DNA from: Aristolochia californica
Taxonomy: Eukaryota; Streptophyta; Magnoliopsida; Piperales; Aristolochiaceae
NCBI GenBank assembly: GCA_029961685.1
Contig: JARWKL010000008.1
Coordinates: 6,202,501 to 6,266,500 of the forward strand
DNA length: 64,000 bases
Direction of reading: 5' to 3'
The notes beneath the pieces were generated by a model that did no database searches, was not told the origin of the DNA, and saw nothing but the letters and a program-made list of their open reading frames with translations. This document shows positions 1 to 9,854 of the stretch, piece after piece. The position numbers were made by a program, and so were the translations under genes. The number at the start of each line of letters is the position of its first letter. Position 1 is the stretch's first letter.

Positions 1-160
1 AGGACTTAACTTCAAGTATTAGAGTTTGGGTGTAATTGGGACAAGGGTAGTTTAATTGTAATTGGACTTTACTACTTTTCTCTATTATAAATAGAGATTC
101 ATGTACTCTGATTATAATTAAGTCAATGAAATATTTCTCTTTTCTAGTAATTGAGCAACA
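1..160 (+). repeat. Truncated LTR, family X, 3' part
   Basis: This is the 3' part of a long terminal repeat cut off by the window edge. It shares about 130 bp with the LTRs at 807-1267 (inverted) and 9455-9854 (direct), including the block that starts at base 20 (agagtttgggtgtaattgg) and the ctattataaatagag segment. It ends in aaca at 160, as LTRs of this family do. No primer-binding site follows, so it is either a 3' LTR of an element lying to the left or a solo LTR. Confidence 0.6.
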
Positions 161-806
161 ACGTTTTTAAGGCAGGTACTCATTCCTACCCTTAGACCCC
201 TCACCATCACCTTTCCTATCAGTTCCATTATTTTTTTTAGACGATGACTCACCATATGCAATCCTAATAAATACTCATGAGGTTAGTACAAATTCGCAAA
301 GAGAAGACAACCTTGATTATTTTCCTGTAGACTATGGACCACCAGATTTGAGAAGATCAACTTTCTTTCACGCACAAATAAATGATTCTTATATAAAGAG
401 TGAATAATTGATGAATATATTAGTCTCAATATCTTTATTCTCACAATTTTGATGATAATAAATAAATTATAAACTAATAATAATCATTAACATTTTTAAT
501 ACAACAAAAATACAAATAAAAATCCTTATCAACATCATTATTCAAATAGAGAGTCTACACTACCAAAGTGCATACAACAAATTATAAAAAGAAAGAAGAC
601 TTTTCGAACATAGGGATTGTTCAAACAAAGATATTGTTCGAACAAAGTGAAAAATAAAATGTTAAAGGAGGTTGTTAGAAAAAGGATAGTGTTCAAAGAA
701 TATGAAGAAACAAAAAGTTCATTTGGAATAAAGGATATCCGAATAAAGGCAATGTCGGAACAAAGCAGAGCAACAAATAATAAAAAGGTGGGAGTTTGAA
801 CAAAGG
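161..806. other. AT-rich spacer, no gene seen
   Basis: No coding or RNA feature could be supported. The longest open frame (617-799, + strand, 60 codons) has no recognisable motif. A short theme, gaacaaag and variants, recurs between 610 and 806. The spacer lies between two LTR ends of the same family and may be degenerate retroelement sequence. Confidence 0.4.
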
Positions 807-1267
807 TGTTGAATTTATGGAAAGGAGAAATACTTCATTGACTTATTGTAATCAGAGTACATAAACCTCTATTTATAATAGAGAAAAGTAGGAGAGTCCA
901 ATTACACCCAAACTCTAACACTTAAAGGAAATTCCTAGCATAATTAAATAATCCAATATAAATAGAAGACTGACATGACTAAAACAACTTTAAATTGAAA
1001 CTCTTTTGTGAGATCTCCTTCCATAATAATTGTAGTTTTGTTAGACTTCTTATTGTGTAAGACTTCTTATGTCACCTCACGTAATCATGGTGGGTCCCAC
1101 CAACTCGTGTGATCATGGTGGGTCCATATCTTATGGGCTTGGGCCCATCTTCTAACACTATTGGATATGTGGGTCTTCCTTGGTCGTGTGAGCTTGGGCC
1201 CATCTTCCAACACTCTTGAATATGTGGGCCTTCCTTGGTCGTGTGGACTTGGGCCCATCTTTCGACA
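807..1267 (-). mobile_element. LTR of Copia-like family X (3' LTR)
   Basis: On the minus strand the repeat begins tgtcgaaagatgggccc at 1267 and ends attcaaca at 807, the TG...CA form of an LTR. Immediately right of it (1268 on) is a C-rich stretch that is a polypurine tract on the minus strand, so this is the 3' LTR of a minus-strand element. Its U3 holds three copies of a 55-bp unit (gcttgggcccatcttc at 1137, 1192 and 1247). It pairs with the oppositely oriented LTR at 9455-9854. Confidence 0.75.
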
Positions 1268-1579
1268 CTCCCCTCAAGCTAGGGGTGAGAGAACATCATA
1301 GATTTCTAACTTGCTGCAAATGATGCATAGGATATTCTCGTATAAAATGGCATATAAAATGGTAGTCCCCCATATCTTCCAACACTCCCCCTCACGCTGG
1401 TGGTCTCTTCCATGAAGCCTAGCTAACATAAGACAAGTGAAAGTAAAATCATTCCAAGCCATATGACATTGTCTATACGCAATGCTCAGAAGTGTTATAA
1501 AACTCCTCCATCACTATGTCCTTCACAGGACAACGACTATCAAGTGGTAGGAGTAATAAATGCCAATTAAGGGGGGGTA
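1268..1579 (-). mobile_element. 3' end of family X internal region, doubled PPT
   Basis: Non-coding 3' internal part of the element ending in the LTR at 807-1267. Read on the minus strand, a purine tract followed by tgttggaaga occurs twice: once at the LTR border (about 1267-1280) and once about 120 bp inside (about 1381-1398). The same double arrangement is present at 9340-9460 and 29739-29850, so it is a property of the family. The region stops near 1579, where an Athila-type LTR appears to begin. Confidence 0.65.
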
Positions 1580-3075
1580 ATGATAGATGCCAAATTCTGG
1601 CATGAGAACTATATTAATTAAAATAGAATAGCCCTTATAATTGTGTTATAGGTGGTTATTTATTGATTTTCAAATGAAACATGCATTTATTAAATTTGGC
1701 ATTAATCACTGTTTATATTGCATATTTTTTTCTCCTGAATTATATTTCATTGCTTTTAGGGTTTATTTCATTGCTTTTAATGACTTTTATGGATTTAATT
1801 ATGAAATTTTAGGAGAATATTGTGTGGAGAAGGAGATATATACAGAAATACCATTAGTGAAAGGGGTAGGTGAATTTTAAGGAAAAATCGATTTGAGACC
1901 CGGAGAGGAGGAGGGGGAGGAGAAAGAGGGAGCTTGAGAGAGTCTCTCAAGCTACCGCCGACCGATCGAAGGGAAGACCCAAGAGGGCTCCCTCCAGCCG
2001 CCGTTCGCCGCGCGCCACCTTCGTCCACCGCTGTCCGGCAACCGAGAACAGACCTGAGGAGACCTCGAGAGAGTCTCCGTCGCGACGAGTTCGACACTGC
2101 CATTTTCTGCTCGCCAGGCCAAGAGGTGACCCGAGAGGGCTCCTCCTGCGCCGATTCTAGATTCCGACTACCCTCCGGTGTCGATTCCACACTTCCGACC
2201 TGGACTCGAGAGAGCTAGCCAGAGGAGTTCGGCTCTATTCCATCTTTAGCCGCACCACCTCCCTCGGTGGATTTCTATTCTTCTTCGCTGGCGTCGTCTC
2301 CACCTCCGACCGCTCGCTCTTGCAATCCGAAGCCCTCAATTCCTGAAAATCGCAGCAACCGTGAGAATGAAATTGCAGCCCGAGCGAAAGGAAGAAGAAG
2401 GGGAGTAATCCGTCATTTTATAATTTAATTAGTTTCCTATAGTTCGAACTTAAGTTTTGAATGCTTATTAAATTTGATTTGAGAATGGATGTTTATTGAA
2501 TATTTGTTTTTCGAATTTTTGAGTAATTAGTTAGTTAGGGCAGGATTATAATTTAGGTTAGATTCTAGAATCTTAAATCCAATCTCTTATCCTTGAGAGA
2601 ATGAGTTGTTGTGGGAATGTTTGGATTAAAGTTTTAAGTGAATTGAATATGAAACCTGAATTACACGTCTGCCCTATTTTGTAATTTTAGCATCATCACA
2701 ATAGGAAATTGATTCTCTGCATTCTATTGTAATCTGATCTTTGTCATTAACTCTAGGCGCCCAAGAGGGGCTAGACGCAAGGATTGAGAATCCGGACTCG
2801 TGGTTACGTGGCGCTCGAGAGAGGCATGAATCACGGTAAAATCCAGAGTTGATGTTTCCTGTTGTGCAAGTAGTTAATTAGATCATTGCTTGATAATTTA
2901 GGATATAATCAGTGTTTTGTTCAGATTAATTCATCTTATTTGGTTAGGCTAGTTGACTGAAGAATACACAAAATTCAGTCCTCCCAGTGGATATGACCCT
3001 CGCTTACTGCTAGATTACACGAACGATTCGTACACTTGCGAGGTATAAAAGCCGAGGTAATTAAATGTTACTCCA
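1580..3075 (+). mobile_element. 5' LTR of an Athila-type Ty3/gypsy element
   Basis: About 1.5 kb upstream of a tRNA-Asp primer-binding site and of Athila-type gag. A length of 1.5 kb and a start of TGATAG are normal for this lineage. The left border at about 1580 is inferred from where family X internal sequence ends; the right border (tactcca near 3075) from the primer site. No second LTR copy was found downstream, so neither border can be confirmed by comparison. The minus-strand open frame at 1795-2190 and the plus-strand one at 1934-2218 lie in GC-rich LTR sequence and are not regarded as genes. Confidence 0.6.
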
Positions 3076-3081
3076 AGTTTT

Positions 3082-3099
3082 TGGCGCCGTTGCCGGGGA
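3082..3099 (+). promoter_or_regulatory. Primer-binding site (tRNA-Asp type)
   Basis: The sequence tggcgccgttgccgggga matches the 3' end complement of plant tRNA-Asp, the primer typical of Athila/Tat Ty3-gypsy elements. It lies just downstream of the proposed LTR end and upstream of gag, which fixes the element on the + strand. Confidence 0.85.
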
Positions 3100-3393
3100 G
3101 ACGTATTAAGTTTATTTCTTTGTTCTCCATGGTCTCAGGTTAGATTTATTTTTCTGCTTTCATAATTTTATGTTTTTGTTTTATCTTGATGATTTTGTGT
3201 GGAGTTATTTTTATTTCTTGTAGTTAGTTCGTATTTTCAGTAGTTAATTTGTTAGCATAATTTGATAGTTAGTTTTGTTTCTTTTTGTGTTTTTATGCAC
3301 GGGCGCCCCTCCTTAGGTGAACCCTTAGCTCCCTTTGTTGAAGAGGTAGAACATAGTTGTAGGAAAACACCAGAAGTCAAGTTAGGAGCTACT

Positions 3394-4830
3394 ATGGCCA
3401 ATCAGGGTGAGCCACCACAATTACATGCAGCAGGTGACAGTAGAGCCCTGAGGGATTATTCTATCCCATCCCACTTCACATCACCTTCTTGCATTATATT
3501 GCCATCCACTACTGCCACCAGTTATGAGTTGAAATCGGGTGTGATCCAACTCCTCCCTACATTCTATGGGTTGGCGAAGGAGGACCCTTATTACCACATC
3601 AAGGAATTCTTAGATATCTGTGCGACTTTCAAATTCCAGAATTTCTCAGATGACTCTATCCGGTTAAGACTTTTTCCGTTTTCACTTAAGGATAAGGCCA
3701 AGTCTTGGCTTAATTCCTTAGAGGTGGGCAACATCACTTCATGGGACACATTAGTCACAAAATTTTTGTCCAAGTACTTTCCCATTTAGAGAACTACAAC
3801 CCTCAGGAGAAAAATCTCCAACTTTATGCAACAGGAGGGTGAACACTTTTTTGAGGCTTGGGAGAGATGGAAGGATTTGATCCGTAGGTGTCCGCATCAT
3901 GGGTTTGAGAAATGACACTTACTGCAATACTTTTATCAAGGTCTTACACCCCAGGTTAGATCCTTTGTAGATACAACGAGTGGTGGGAGTTTGATGGGTA
4001 AGAGTGCTAGTGAGGCATGGGACTTCTTTGAAACGTTGAGTGATCAATCTCAGCAATGGGGTTCATCATTTAATGTTGATAGGAGATCCCACGAAGCCAA
4101 AAGAGGGGGTATCTACGAGGTTAGTGAAACACCCATGCTCATGGCCAAGATTGAGGGGTTGACTAGAAAAATTGATGCCCTTATGGTGTCCAAGAGTTCA
4201 CCTGCTCCTAACCCATCTATTGTCTGTGCCATATGCTCTAGTTCATCTCATCCCACACAAATTGTGTTCGTCTAGTTCATCCTACCCGGAGCTCATTGAG
4301 GACTTGAATGTAGTCCAAAATTTTCATAGACCAAACCGGAATGAGCCATTTTTCAGAAACATATAATCCGGGTTGGGCTAGGCACCCAAATTTCTCATGG
4401 TCCAAGGGTCCACAGGTTAGGGGTCCTTCAGGGTTTATTCAACCCCAAGCTCCGTGCCCACACTTCACTCAACAACCATTGATTCCACAAAAACTTTCAC
4501 TTGAGGATACACTTCAATTATTCATGTAGAATACACAGTCCTACATTGCTAAACTTGAAATGCAAGTGAGTCAGTTGGCCAGCCACATGAGTGAACATGC
4601 ACAAAATAGACTCCTGAGTCAAACCGTTCCTAACCCCAAAAGCACACATGCGAGTGGGTCGAGATCCAATCCCCACCAAGAGCAAGCCAAAGCCATAACC
4701 ACCCTTAGGAGTGGTCGTGAGTTGAACAATGGCGTAGGGACCATTAAGTCTAAGGAGTCAAAGGATGATAATGGGGACACATCATTGAGTGAAGAACCTC
4801 CAAGTTCTCCACCAACAGCCAGGTAGATTC
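3394..4830 (+). pseudogene. Athila-type gag, broken
   Basis: Degenerate capsid gene. The start MANQGEP is at 3394, inside a longer open frame from 3262. The Retrotrans_gag core is readable to 3789 (AKSWLNSLE, then TKFLSKYFPI) where TAG interrupts it; the protein continues in frame pieces (EAWERWKDLIRRCPHHG, about 3850-3900; then 3991-4275, 4341-4529 and 4560-4826). The C-terminal part carries the HTTLRSGRE-like theme (ITTLRSGRELNNG) typical just before the protease in Athila elements. At least four stops or frameshifts rule out function. No zinc knuckle was seen, which is usual for this lineage. Confidence 0.85.
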
Positions 4831-4879
4831 CTAACCAAGTCCCACCAACTCTTTATCCATAGAGATTATCGGGCCCACC

Positions 4880-5642
4880 TAGGAAAGGAGATAACATGCA
4901 TGAAACGTTGGAACTGTTTAGTAAGGTTCACATTAACATTCTAATTCTTGATGCTATTAGGCAAGTCCCTGCTTATGCCCGATTTTTGAAAGACCTTTGA
5001 ACACAGAAGAGAAAATAACATGTTAACAAAAAGGTCTTTCTTACTGAGAATGTAAGCTCAATTCTGAAGCACAACACTCCTCCTAAAGTTAAAGATCCTG
5101 GATGCCCCACAATTTCATGTGTCATTGGTGAACACACCATCCAGAGAGTTCTTCTTGACTTAGGGGCAAGTGTGAATTTGCTTCCTTTCTCTGTGTACCA
5201 ACAATTAGGTTTGGGGGAATAGAAGCCTACCCTCATCACACTTCAACTAGCTGACTGTTCTATCAAGATACCACGAGGAATAGTTGAAGAAGTTTTGATA
5301 AAAGTGGACAAATTTCTGTTCCTGGTCGATTTCATTGTTCTTGATACAGAACTAGTAGTCAATGTGACCAACCAAATTCCTGTCATCGTAGGACGTCCCT
5401 TCTTAGCAATATCTAATGTTGTCATTCATTGTAAAAGTGGTGAGTTGGAGTTGTCTTTTGGAAATTTTAAGGTCACGTTGAATGTGTTTAATGTCGGGCA
5501 CCATCCACTTGAGTCTGATGATCTGAGTCCTGCATTTAAGATAGAGACTGTTATGCTTGATGACGAATCCACTCTTGAATCTTATGAGTCTTACATAACA
5601 TTTTTAGACATGGACTATTTTGATGAGGAAGCATATTTCTAA
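4880..5642 (+). pseudogene. Athila-type aspartic protease region, broken
   Basis: The retropepsin active-site region reads LLDLGASVNLLPFSVY near 5150-5205; DLGAS in place of DSGAS is usual in Athila elements. The downstream half is open at 5295-5642 and includes the flap and C-terminal region (VGRPFLAISN). A TAG at about 5221 splits the domain. It is continuous with gag upstream and reverse transcriptase downstream. Confidence 0.8.
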
Positions 5643-5699
5643 GAGGTTGACTCTTTACTCAGTTCTGTACCTCTATTGGAGGAAGCTTATGAGGTTTCA

Positions 5700-7339
5700 C
5701 AACTGATCATCCATAGGATCTTCATCTTGACTTGGACAAACCTCTTGAAACTCCCAAGCTAGATCTTAAGCCACTTCCTCCCACGTTGAAGTATGCGTTC
5801 TTGGGGCCCATGAACTCCTTGCTAGTCATTATTGCCTCTGATTTGAGTATTGAGCAGCAAGAACAATTGACTGAAGTTTTACAAGCACACAAAGATGCAT
5901 TGGGGGTGGACTCTTGATAACTTAAAAGGGATTAGCCCCTCCATATGCATGCATCGTATTCATTTGCAATGTGAGATGCAACGTAGGTTAAATCCCCATA
6001 TGCAAGAGGTTGTGAGAGAAGAAGTCATCAGGTTGCTTGTGTTAGGCATCATTTACCCTATTTCTGATAACACCTGGGTGAGTCTAATTCAAGTTGTCCC
6101 TAAGAAAGAGGGGATAACGATAATGAAAAATGAGAGTGGTGAATTGATTCCCACGAGAACTACCACCAAGTGGCTTGTCTGCATTGACTATAGAAAACTT
6201 AATTCCGCCACTAGGAAGGATCACTTCCAACTACCTTTCATTGATCAAATGCTAGAGTGATTGGCCGACCACAGTTTTTATTGCTTCTTAGATGGATACT
6301 CCGGCTATAATCAAATTCCCATTGCTCCAAAAGACCAGGAAAATACCACATTCATGTGTCCGTTTGGTACCTTTGCTTACAGACGCATGCCTTTTGGTTT
6401 ATGCAATGCACCCGCCACTTTCCAATGGTGCATGATGAGTATCTTTTCTGACATGATTGGTGACTTTTTAGAGGTCTTTATGGATGATTTTTTTGTGTTT
6501 GACTCTAGCTTTGAGACATGTCTACACAATCTTTCACTCGTAATGTCCCATTGCATTAAGTCCAATTTAGTCTTGAATTGAGAGAAATGCCACTTCATGG
6601 TAAAAGAAGGAATTGTTTTACCACATGTAGTGTCTGAGCCGGGTATAGAAGTGGACAAAGCCAAGGTTGAAATTGCCAATTTGTCACCACCTACTTCTAT
6701 GAAAGGGGTGCGTTCTTTCCTTGGCCATGCTGGGTTCTATAGGTGCTTCATTAAGGACTTGAGCAAAATTTCTCGTCCTTTGACGAATTTGCTTGCTCAA
6801 GATGTTGCTTTTGCCTTTGATAATGTATGTATTCATGCTTTTGAGACACTGAAGAAATGTTTGTCCACTGCACCCATTGTCCAACCCCCTACTTGGTCTT
6901 TGCCTTTTGAGTTGATGTGTGATGCCTCTGATTATGCATTGGGGCTGTTTTGGGGCAAAAGGCAGATACAATTTCCTATGTCATTTAGTATGTTAGTCGC
7001 ACTCTTCATCATGCTCAATTGAATTACACTACCACTGAGGAGTTGTTAGTTGTTGTGTTTGCCGTGAACAAATTCAGATCATATCTGTTAGGGTCAAAGG
7101 TTATAGTGTTCACTGATCATTCTACTTTGAAGTACTTATTATCCATCAAGGACACTAAACCTCGCTTGATTAGATGGATCTTGCAATTGCAAGAATTTGA
7201 CCTTGAGATTCGAGATAAGAAGGGTTGTGAGAATGTTGTTGCTGATCATCTATCTAGGATCTGTGTAGCACCTCAGGAAGGATTCCTTCCTGTAAATGAT
7301 TCCTTCCCTGATGAACAACTTTTCCAAGTATCCCAGTAG
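5700..7339 (+). pseudogene. Athila-type reverse transcriptase-RNase H, broken
   Basis: RT domain: RLNPHMQEVVREEV (about 5985-6030), CIDYRKLNSATRKDHF, FLDGYSGYNQIPIAP, the palm box as VFMDDFFVF near 6475-6500, then RNase H with the [10 protein letters not shown] and ADHLSRI motifs to about 7260. Frames are broken at 5917, 6260, 6581 and 7022, and the sequence leaves the element at about 7340-7370. Integrase and 3' LTR are absent, so this is a 3'-truncated element on the + strand. Confidence 0.88.
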
Positions 7340-7595
7340 TTGTGGTTTGCTGACATAGTCAACTATCTTGTAACTCGTACGAGACTGCAACGGAAGAGAA
7401 ACAGACAAGCTTCTTGGAGACATCTTGGCGCCGGGAGAAAAACAGAGGTAAGCTCGGGACTCTCAGTGTCGGGAGAGAAACAGAGGGAGGCTCGAGTCTT
7501 GGCGCCGTGAGCACTGCCGCTTGGTGCCGCTATCGGAATAGAGCAGGTTCGGGTCACGGCGAGAAACAGAGAGAGTTCGGGAGGCTCTAGCCATT

Positions 7596-7700
7596 GTCGG
7601 AAGAGAGAGAGCTCGGGAGGCTCTCGTCGTTGACGGAAGAGAGAGAGCTCGAGAAGCTCTCGCTGTTGCCGGAGAAAAGAGAGTCGTGGAGGCTCGGGAC
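7596..7700 (+). repeat. 36-bp minisatellite, about 3 units
   Basis: Units beginning ...cggaagagagagag start at 36-bp spacing (about 7596, 7632, 7668). The third copy is diverged. It is the first of three consecutive arrays with related wording (ggaagag, gctcggg). Confidence 0.7.
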
Positions 7701-7795
7701 TTCGGATCTTTGCGTCGGTGTGTGTGGCTAGTGGGAGAAAGCTCGGGAATCAGATACAGAGGAGCTTTCTCACAGTTGCGAGGTTCGGCACTGTC

Positions 7796-8040
7796 GCCGG
7801 AAGAGATTGGCTCGGGTCTCGACGCTGTCGCCAGAAGAGATTGGCTCGGGTTTCGGCGCTATCGCCGGAAGAGATTGGCTCGGGTTTCGGCGCTGTCGCC
7901 AGAAGAGATTGGCTCGGGTTTCGACGCTGTTGCCGGAAGCAATTGGCTCAGGTTTCGGCGTTGTTGCCGGAAGAGATTGGCTAGGATTTCGGCACTGTTG
8001 CCGGAAGAGACTGGCTTGGGTGTTGGCGCTGTCGTTGGAA
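7796..8040 (+). repeat. 34-bp minisatellite, seven units
   Basis: The string gccggaagagattggctcgg and near copies start at 7796, 7830, 7864, 7898, 7932, 7966 and 8000, an exact 34-bp period, with an eroded eighth unit at 8034. Because 34 is not a multiple of three, all three forward frames stay open with the same three peptide phases rotating, which explains the overlapping open frames at 7686-8069, 7718-7984 and 7807-8196. Those are not genes. Confidence 0.92.
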
Positions 8041-8070
8041 CAGGGAGGCGTTCCAGGTGCTTCTGGTAGA

Positions 8071-8400
8071 GGCAGCAGGGAGCCGTCTCAGGTGCTGCTG
8101 GCAAAGGCAGTAGGGAGCCGTCTCAGGTGCTGCTGGTACAGGCAGCAAGGAGCTGTCTCAGGTGCTGTTGGCATAGGCAACAGAGAGCCGTCTTAGGTGC
8201 TGCTGGCAGAGGCAACAGGGAGCAGTCTCAGGTGTTGCTGGTAGAGGCAACAGGGAGCCATCTCAGGTTCTGTTGGGAGAGGCAGCAGGGAGCTGTCTCA
8301 GGTGCTCCTGGCAAAGGCAGCAGGGAGCCGTCTTAGGTGCTGTTGGTAGAGGCAGCAGGGAGCAGTCTCAGGTGATGCTAGCAGAGGCAGCAGAGAGTTG
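8071..8400 (+). repeat. 35-bp minisatellite, nine to ten units
   Basis: Copies of ggcagcagggagccgtctca start at 8071, 8106, 8141, 8176, 8211, 8246, 8281, 8316, 8351 and 8386, an exact 35-bp period. Substitutions differ between units, so the array is not freshly expanded. It directly follows the 34-bp array and precedes an LTR-like poly(A) region. Confidence 0.92.
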
Positions 8401-8439
8401 TTGCCGTGAGTGACAATGTCATTGCTGTGTGAGACAGTG

Positions 8440-8605
8440 GGACGACGTTGTTGTGGTAACATATAAGCATCTCTATTGTATTGTGATTCCTCAACAAGAA
8501 ATAAAATCCTCTGCAGCTCCCGTGGACGTAGGCAATTTGCTGAACCATGTAAAATTGTGTCGTGCGTGATTACCCTGTCTCTTTATGGTCGTTTTGTCCC
8601 TAACA
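8440..8605 (+). mobile_element. 3' part of a Copia-type LTR
   Basis: The segment aagaaataaaatcctctgc followed by ccgtggacgtaggca and tgctgaaccatg has the layout of the R-U5 part of many plant Copia LTRs (poly(A) signal, then a conserved block of this kind), and it closes with cctaaca at 8605. No primer-binding site follows, so it is the downstream LTR of a + strand element. The minisatellites at 7596-8400 may belong to the same LTR; its 5' border was not found. Confidence 0.55.
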
Positions 8606-8959
8606 CCCTACACACATGTGTGTCTTCTAACAATAATCTAACCACCCTTTGGACTGCACCTCCTCACCACAGTACACCCATGTGGCACCCAACACTAGCC
8701 CTAGTCAAGCTTAGCCTCATTAGGGTTCTCTATTCCATTCCCCCATGTAACACCCAACACTAGCCCTAGTCAAGCTTTACCTTACCCCTATGAGTCAAAC
8801 CTTCAATTAAGTTCTACTTACATTTGTTGAGCTATTTTCACCCACCTTGAGTCCTAGTCACACTAGGATGAAGCCAATTCTTCCCCTTGTATCCTCCTCC
8901 TTACCTCACCCACCCCTCCCCCAAAAATTTCACCACTCTAGAGATGTCCCCTTCCCCTA
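8606..8959. other. Spacer with a 23-bp direct repeat
   Basis: No gene is supported. The string caacactagccctagtcaag occurs twice, near 8690 and 8755, about 65 bp apart, in C-rich sequence. The open frame at 8476-8763 has no recognisable motif. Confidence 0.4.
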
Positions 8960-9238
8960 TGTTAGATTCTAAGGTTTCATTGAAGAGAAGATAAGAAGTA
9001 GAAGAGAGAAAGGAGAGTAAAGAAGGCAAGAAGAGAGGGGACGGGCTAGATGAGAGACTATGGTTGTAGGGGAGAAAGAGAGCACCTATAGAGCTCTCCC
9101 CCTTCTTTATTTATAGATGAGAGGGCTAGAAACCCTCTTAGATAAAGGAAAAAAAGGGAATTTAAAATTTTACATAATTACACCCTATATCACTTCACTT
9201 AATTACATAGAAGATGCGAGTGTGCCCTACATCCAACA
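8960..9238 (-). mobile_element. Candidate solo LTR
   Basis: The 279-bp segment is bounded by tgttagattc and catccaaca (TG...CA). On the minus strand it has a TATA-like tctataaataaag followed by a CT-rich leader, as in an LTR promoter. No target-site duplication is visible (cctat against tgggt), so the call is tentative. Confidence 0.4.
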
Positions 9239-9454
9239 TGGGTTATGACTAGAGTATGGAACGATGTTATACGACTTATAGTGGTTTTACTCTCACTTAT
9301 CTTATACCAACTGGGCCTCATAGAACAGATCACCAGCGTGAGGGGGAGTGTTGGAAGATATGGAGGACTGCCATTTTATATGAGAAAATCTCATACACAA
9401 TTTACAGCAAACTGGGTGTTCATAATGTTCTCTCACTCCCAACTTGAGGGAGAG
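9239..9454 (+). mobile_element. 3' end of family X internal region, doubled PPT
   Basis: The + strand counterpart of 1268-1579. It has gcgtgagggggagtgttgg at about 9335-9355, then about 100 bp later cttgagggagag directly before the LTR at 9455. Both purine tracts are followed by an LTR-start-like tgttggaaga or tattggaaga. Confidence 0.65.
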
Positions 9455-9854
9455 TATTGGAAGATGGGCCCAAGCCCACACGACCAAGAAAAGCCTATTT
9501 ATCCAAAGTGTGTTGGAAGATGGGCCCAAACCCATAAGATATGGACCCACATGATCACACAAGCTGGTGGGACCCACCATGATCATGTGAGGTGGCATGG
9601 CAAGTCTTACACAATAAAAAGTCTTATAGAGCCAAAATTATTATGGAAGCAGGTCTCACAGAAAAGTTTCAGTTTAAAGTTATTTTCGTTATGTTAGTCA
9701 TTTATTTATATTGAGTTATTTAATTATGCTATGACTAATCTTTAAGTGTTAGAGTTTGGGTGTAATTGGGACAAGGGTAGTGTCCTTCCATAAATTTTCT
9801 TTGATTACATGAAGCCAAGCCAATGAAGTTTTTATCTTTTCTATAAATTCAACA
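9455..9854 (+). mobile_element. LTR of Copia-like family X (3' LTR)
   Basis: It begins tattggaagatgggccc (TG mutated to TA) and ends ataaattcaaca at 9854. It aligns along its length with the inverted copy at 807-1267, including the cacatgatcacac and gtgggacccaccatgatcat blocks and the agagtttgggtgtaattggg block shared with 1-160. The preceding purine tract makes it a 3' LTR on the + strand. Confidence 0.75.

Noticed and set aside
1795..2218. Overlapping open frames of 131 codons (-) and 94 codons (+)
   Set aside because: They lie in GC-rich sequence of the proposed Athila LTR, overlap each other on opposite strands and have no domain motif.
7686..8336. Four overlapping Arg/Gly-rich open frames of up to 129 codons
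   Set aside because: They arise from the 34- and 35-bp minisatellites, which keep several frames open at once; no start context or family resemblance.
7796..8400. Possible CRISPR-like array
   Set aside because: The repeats are directly tandem without spacers, in a plant nuclear context with retroelement flanks.
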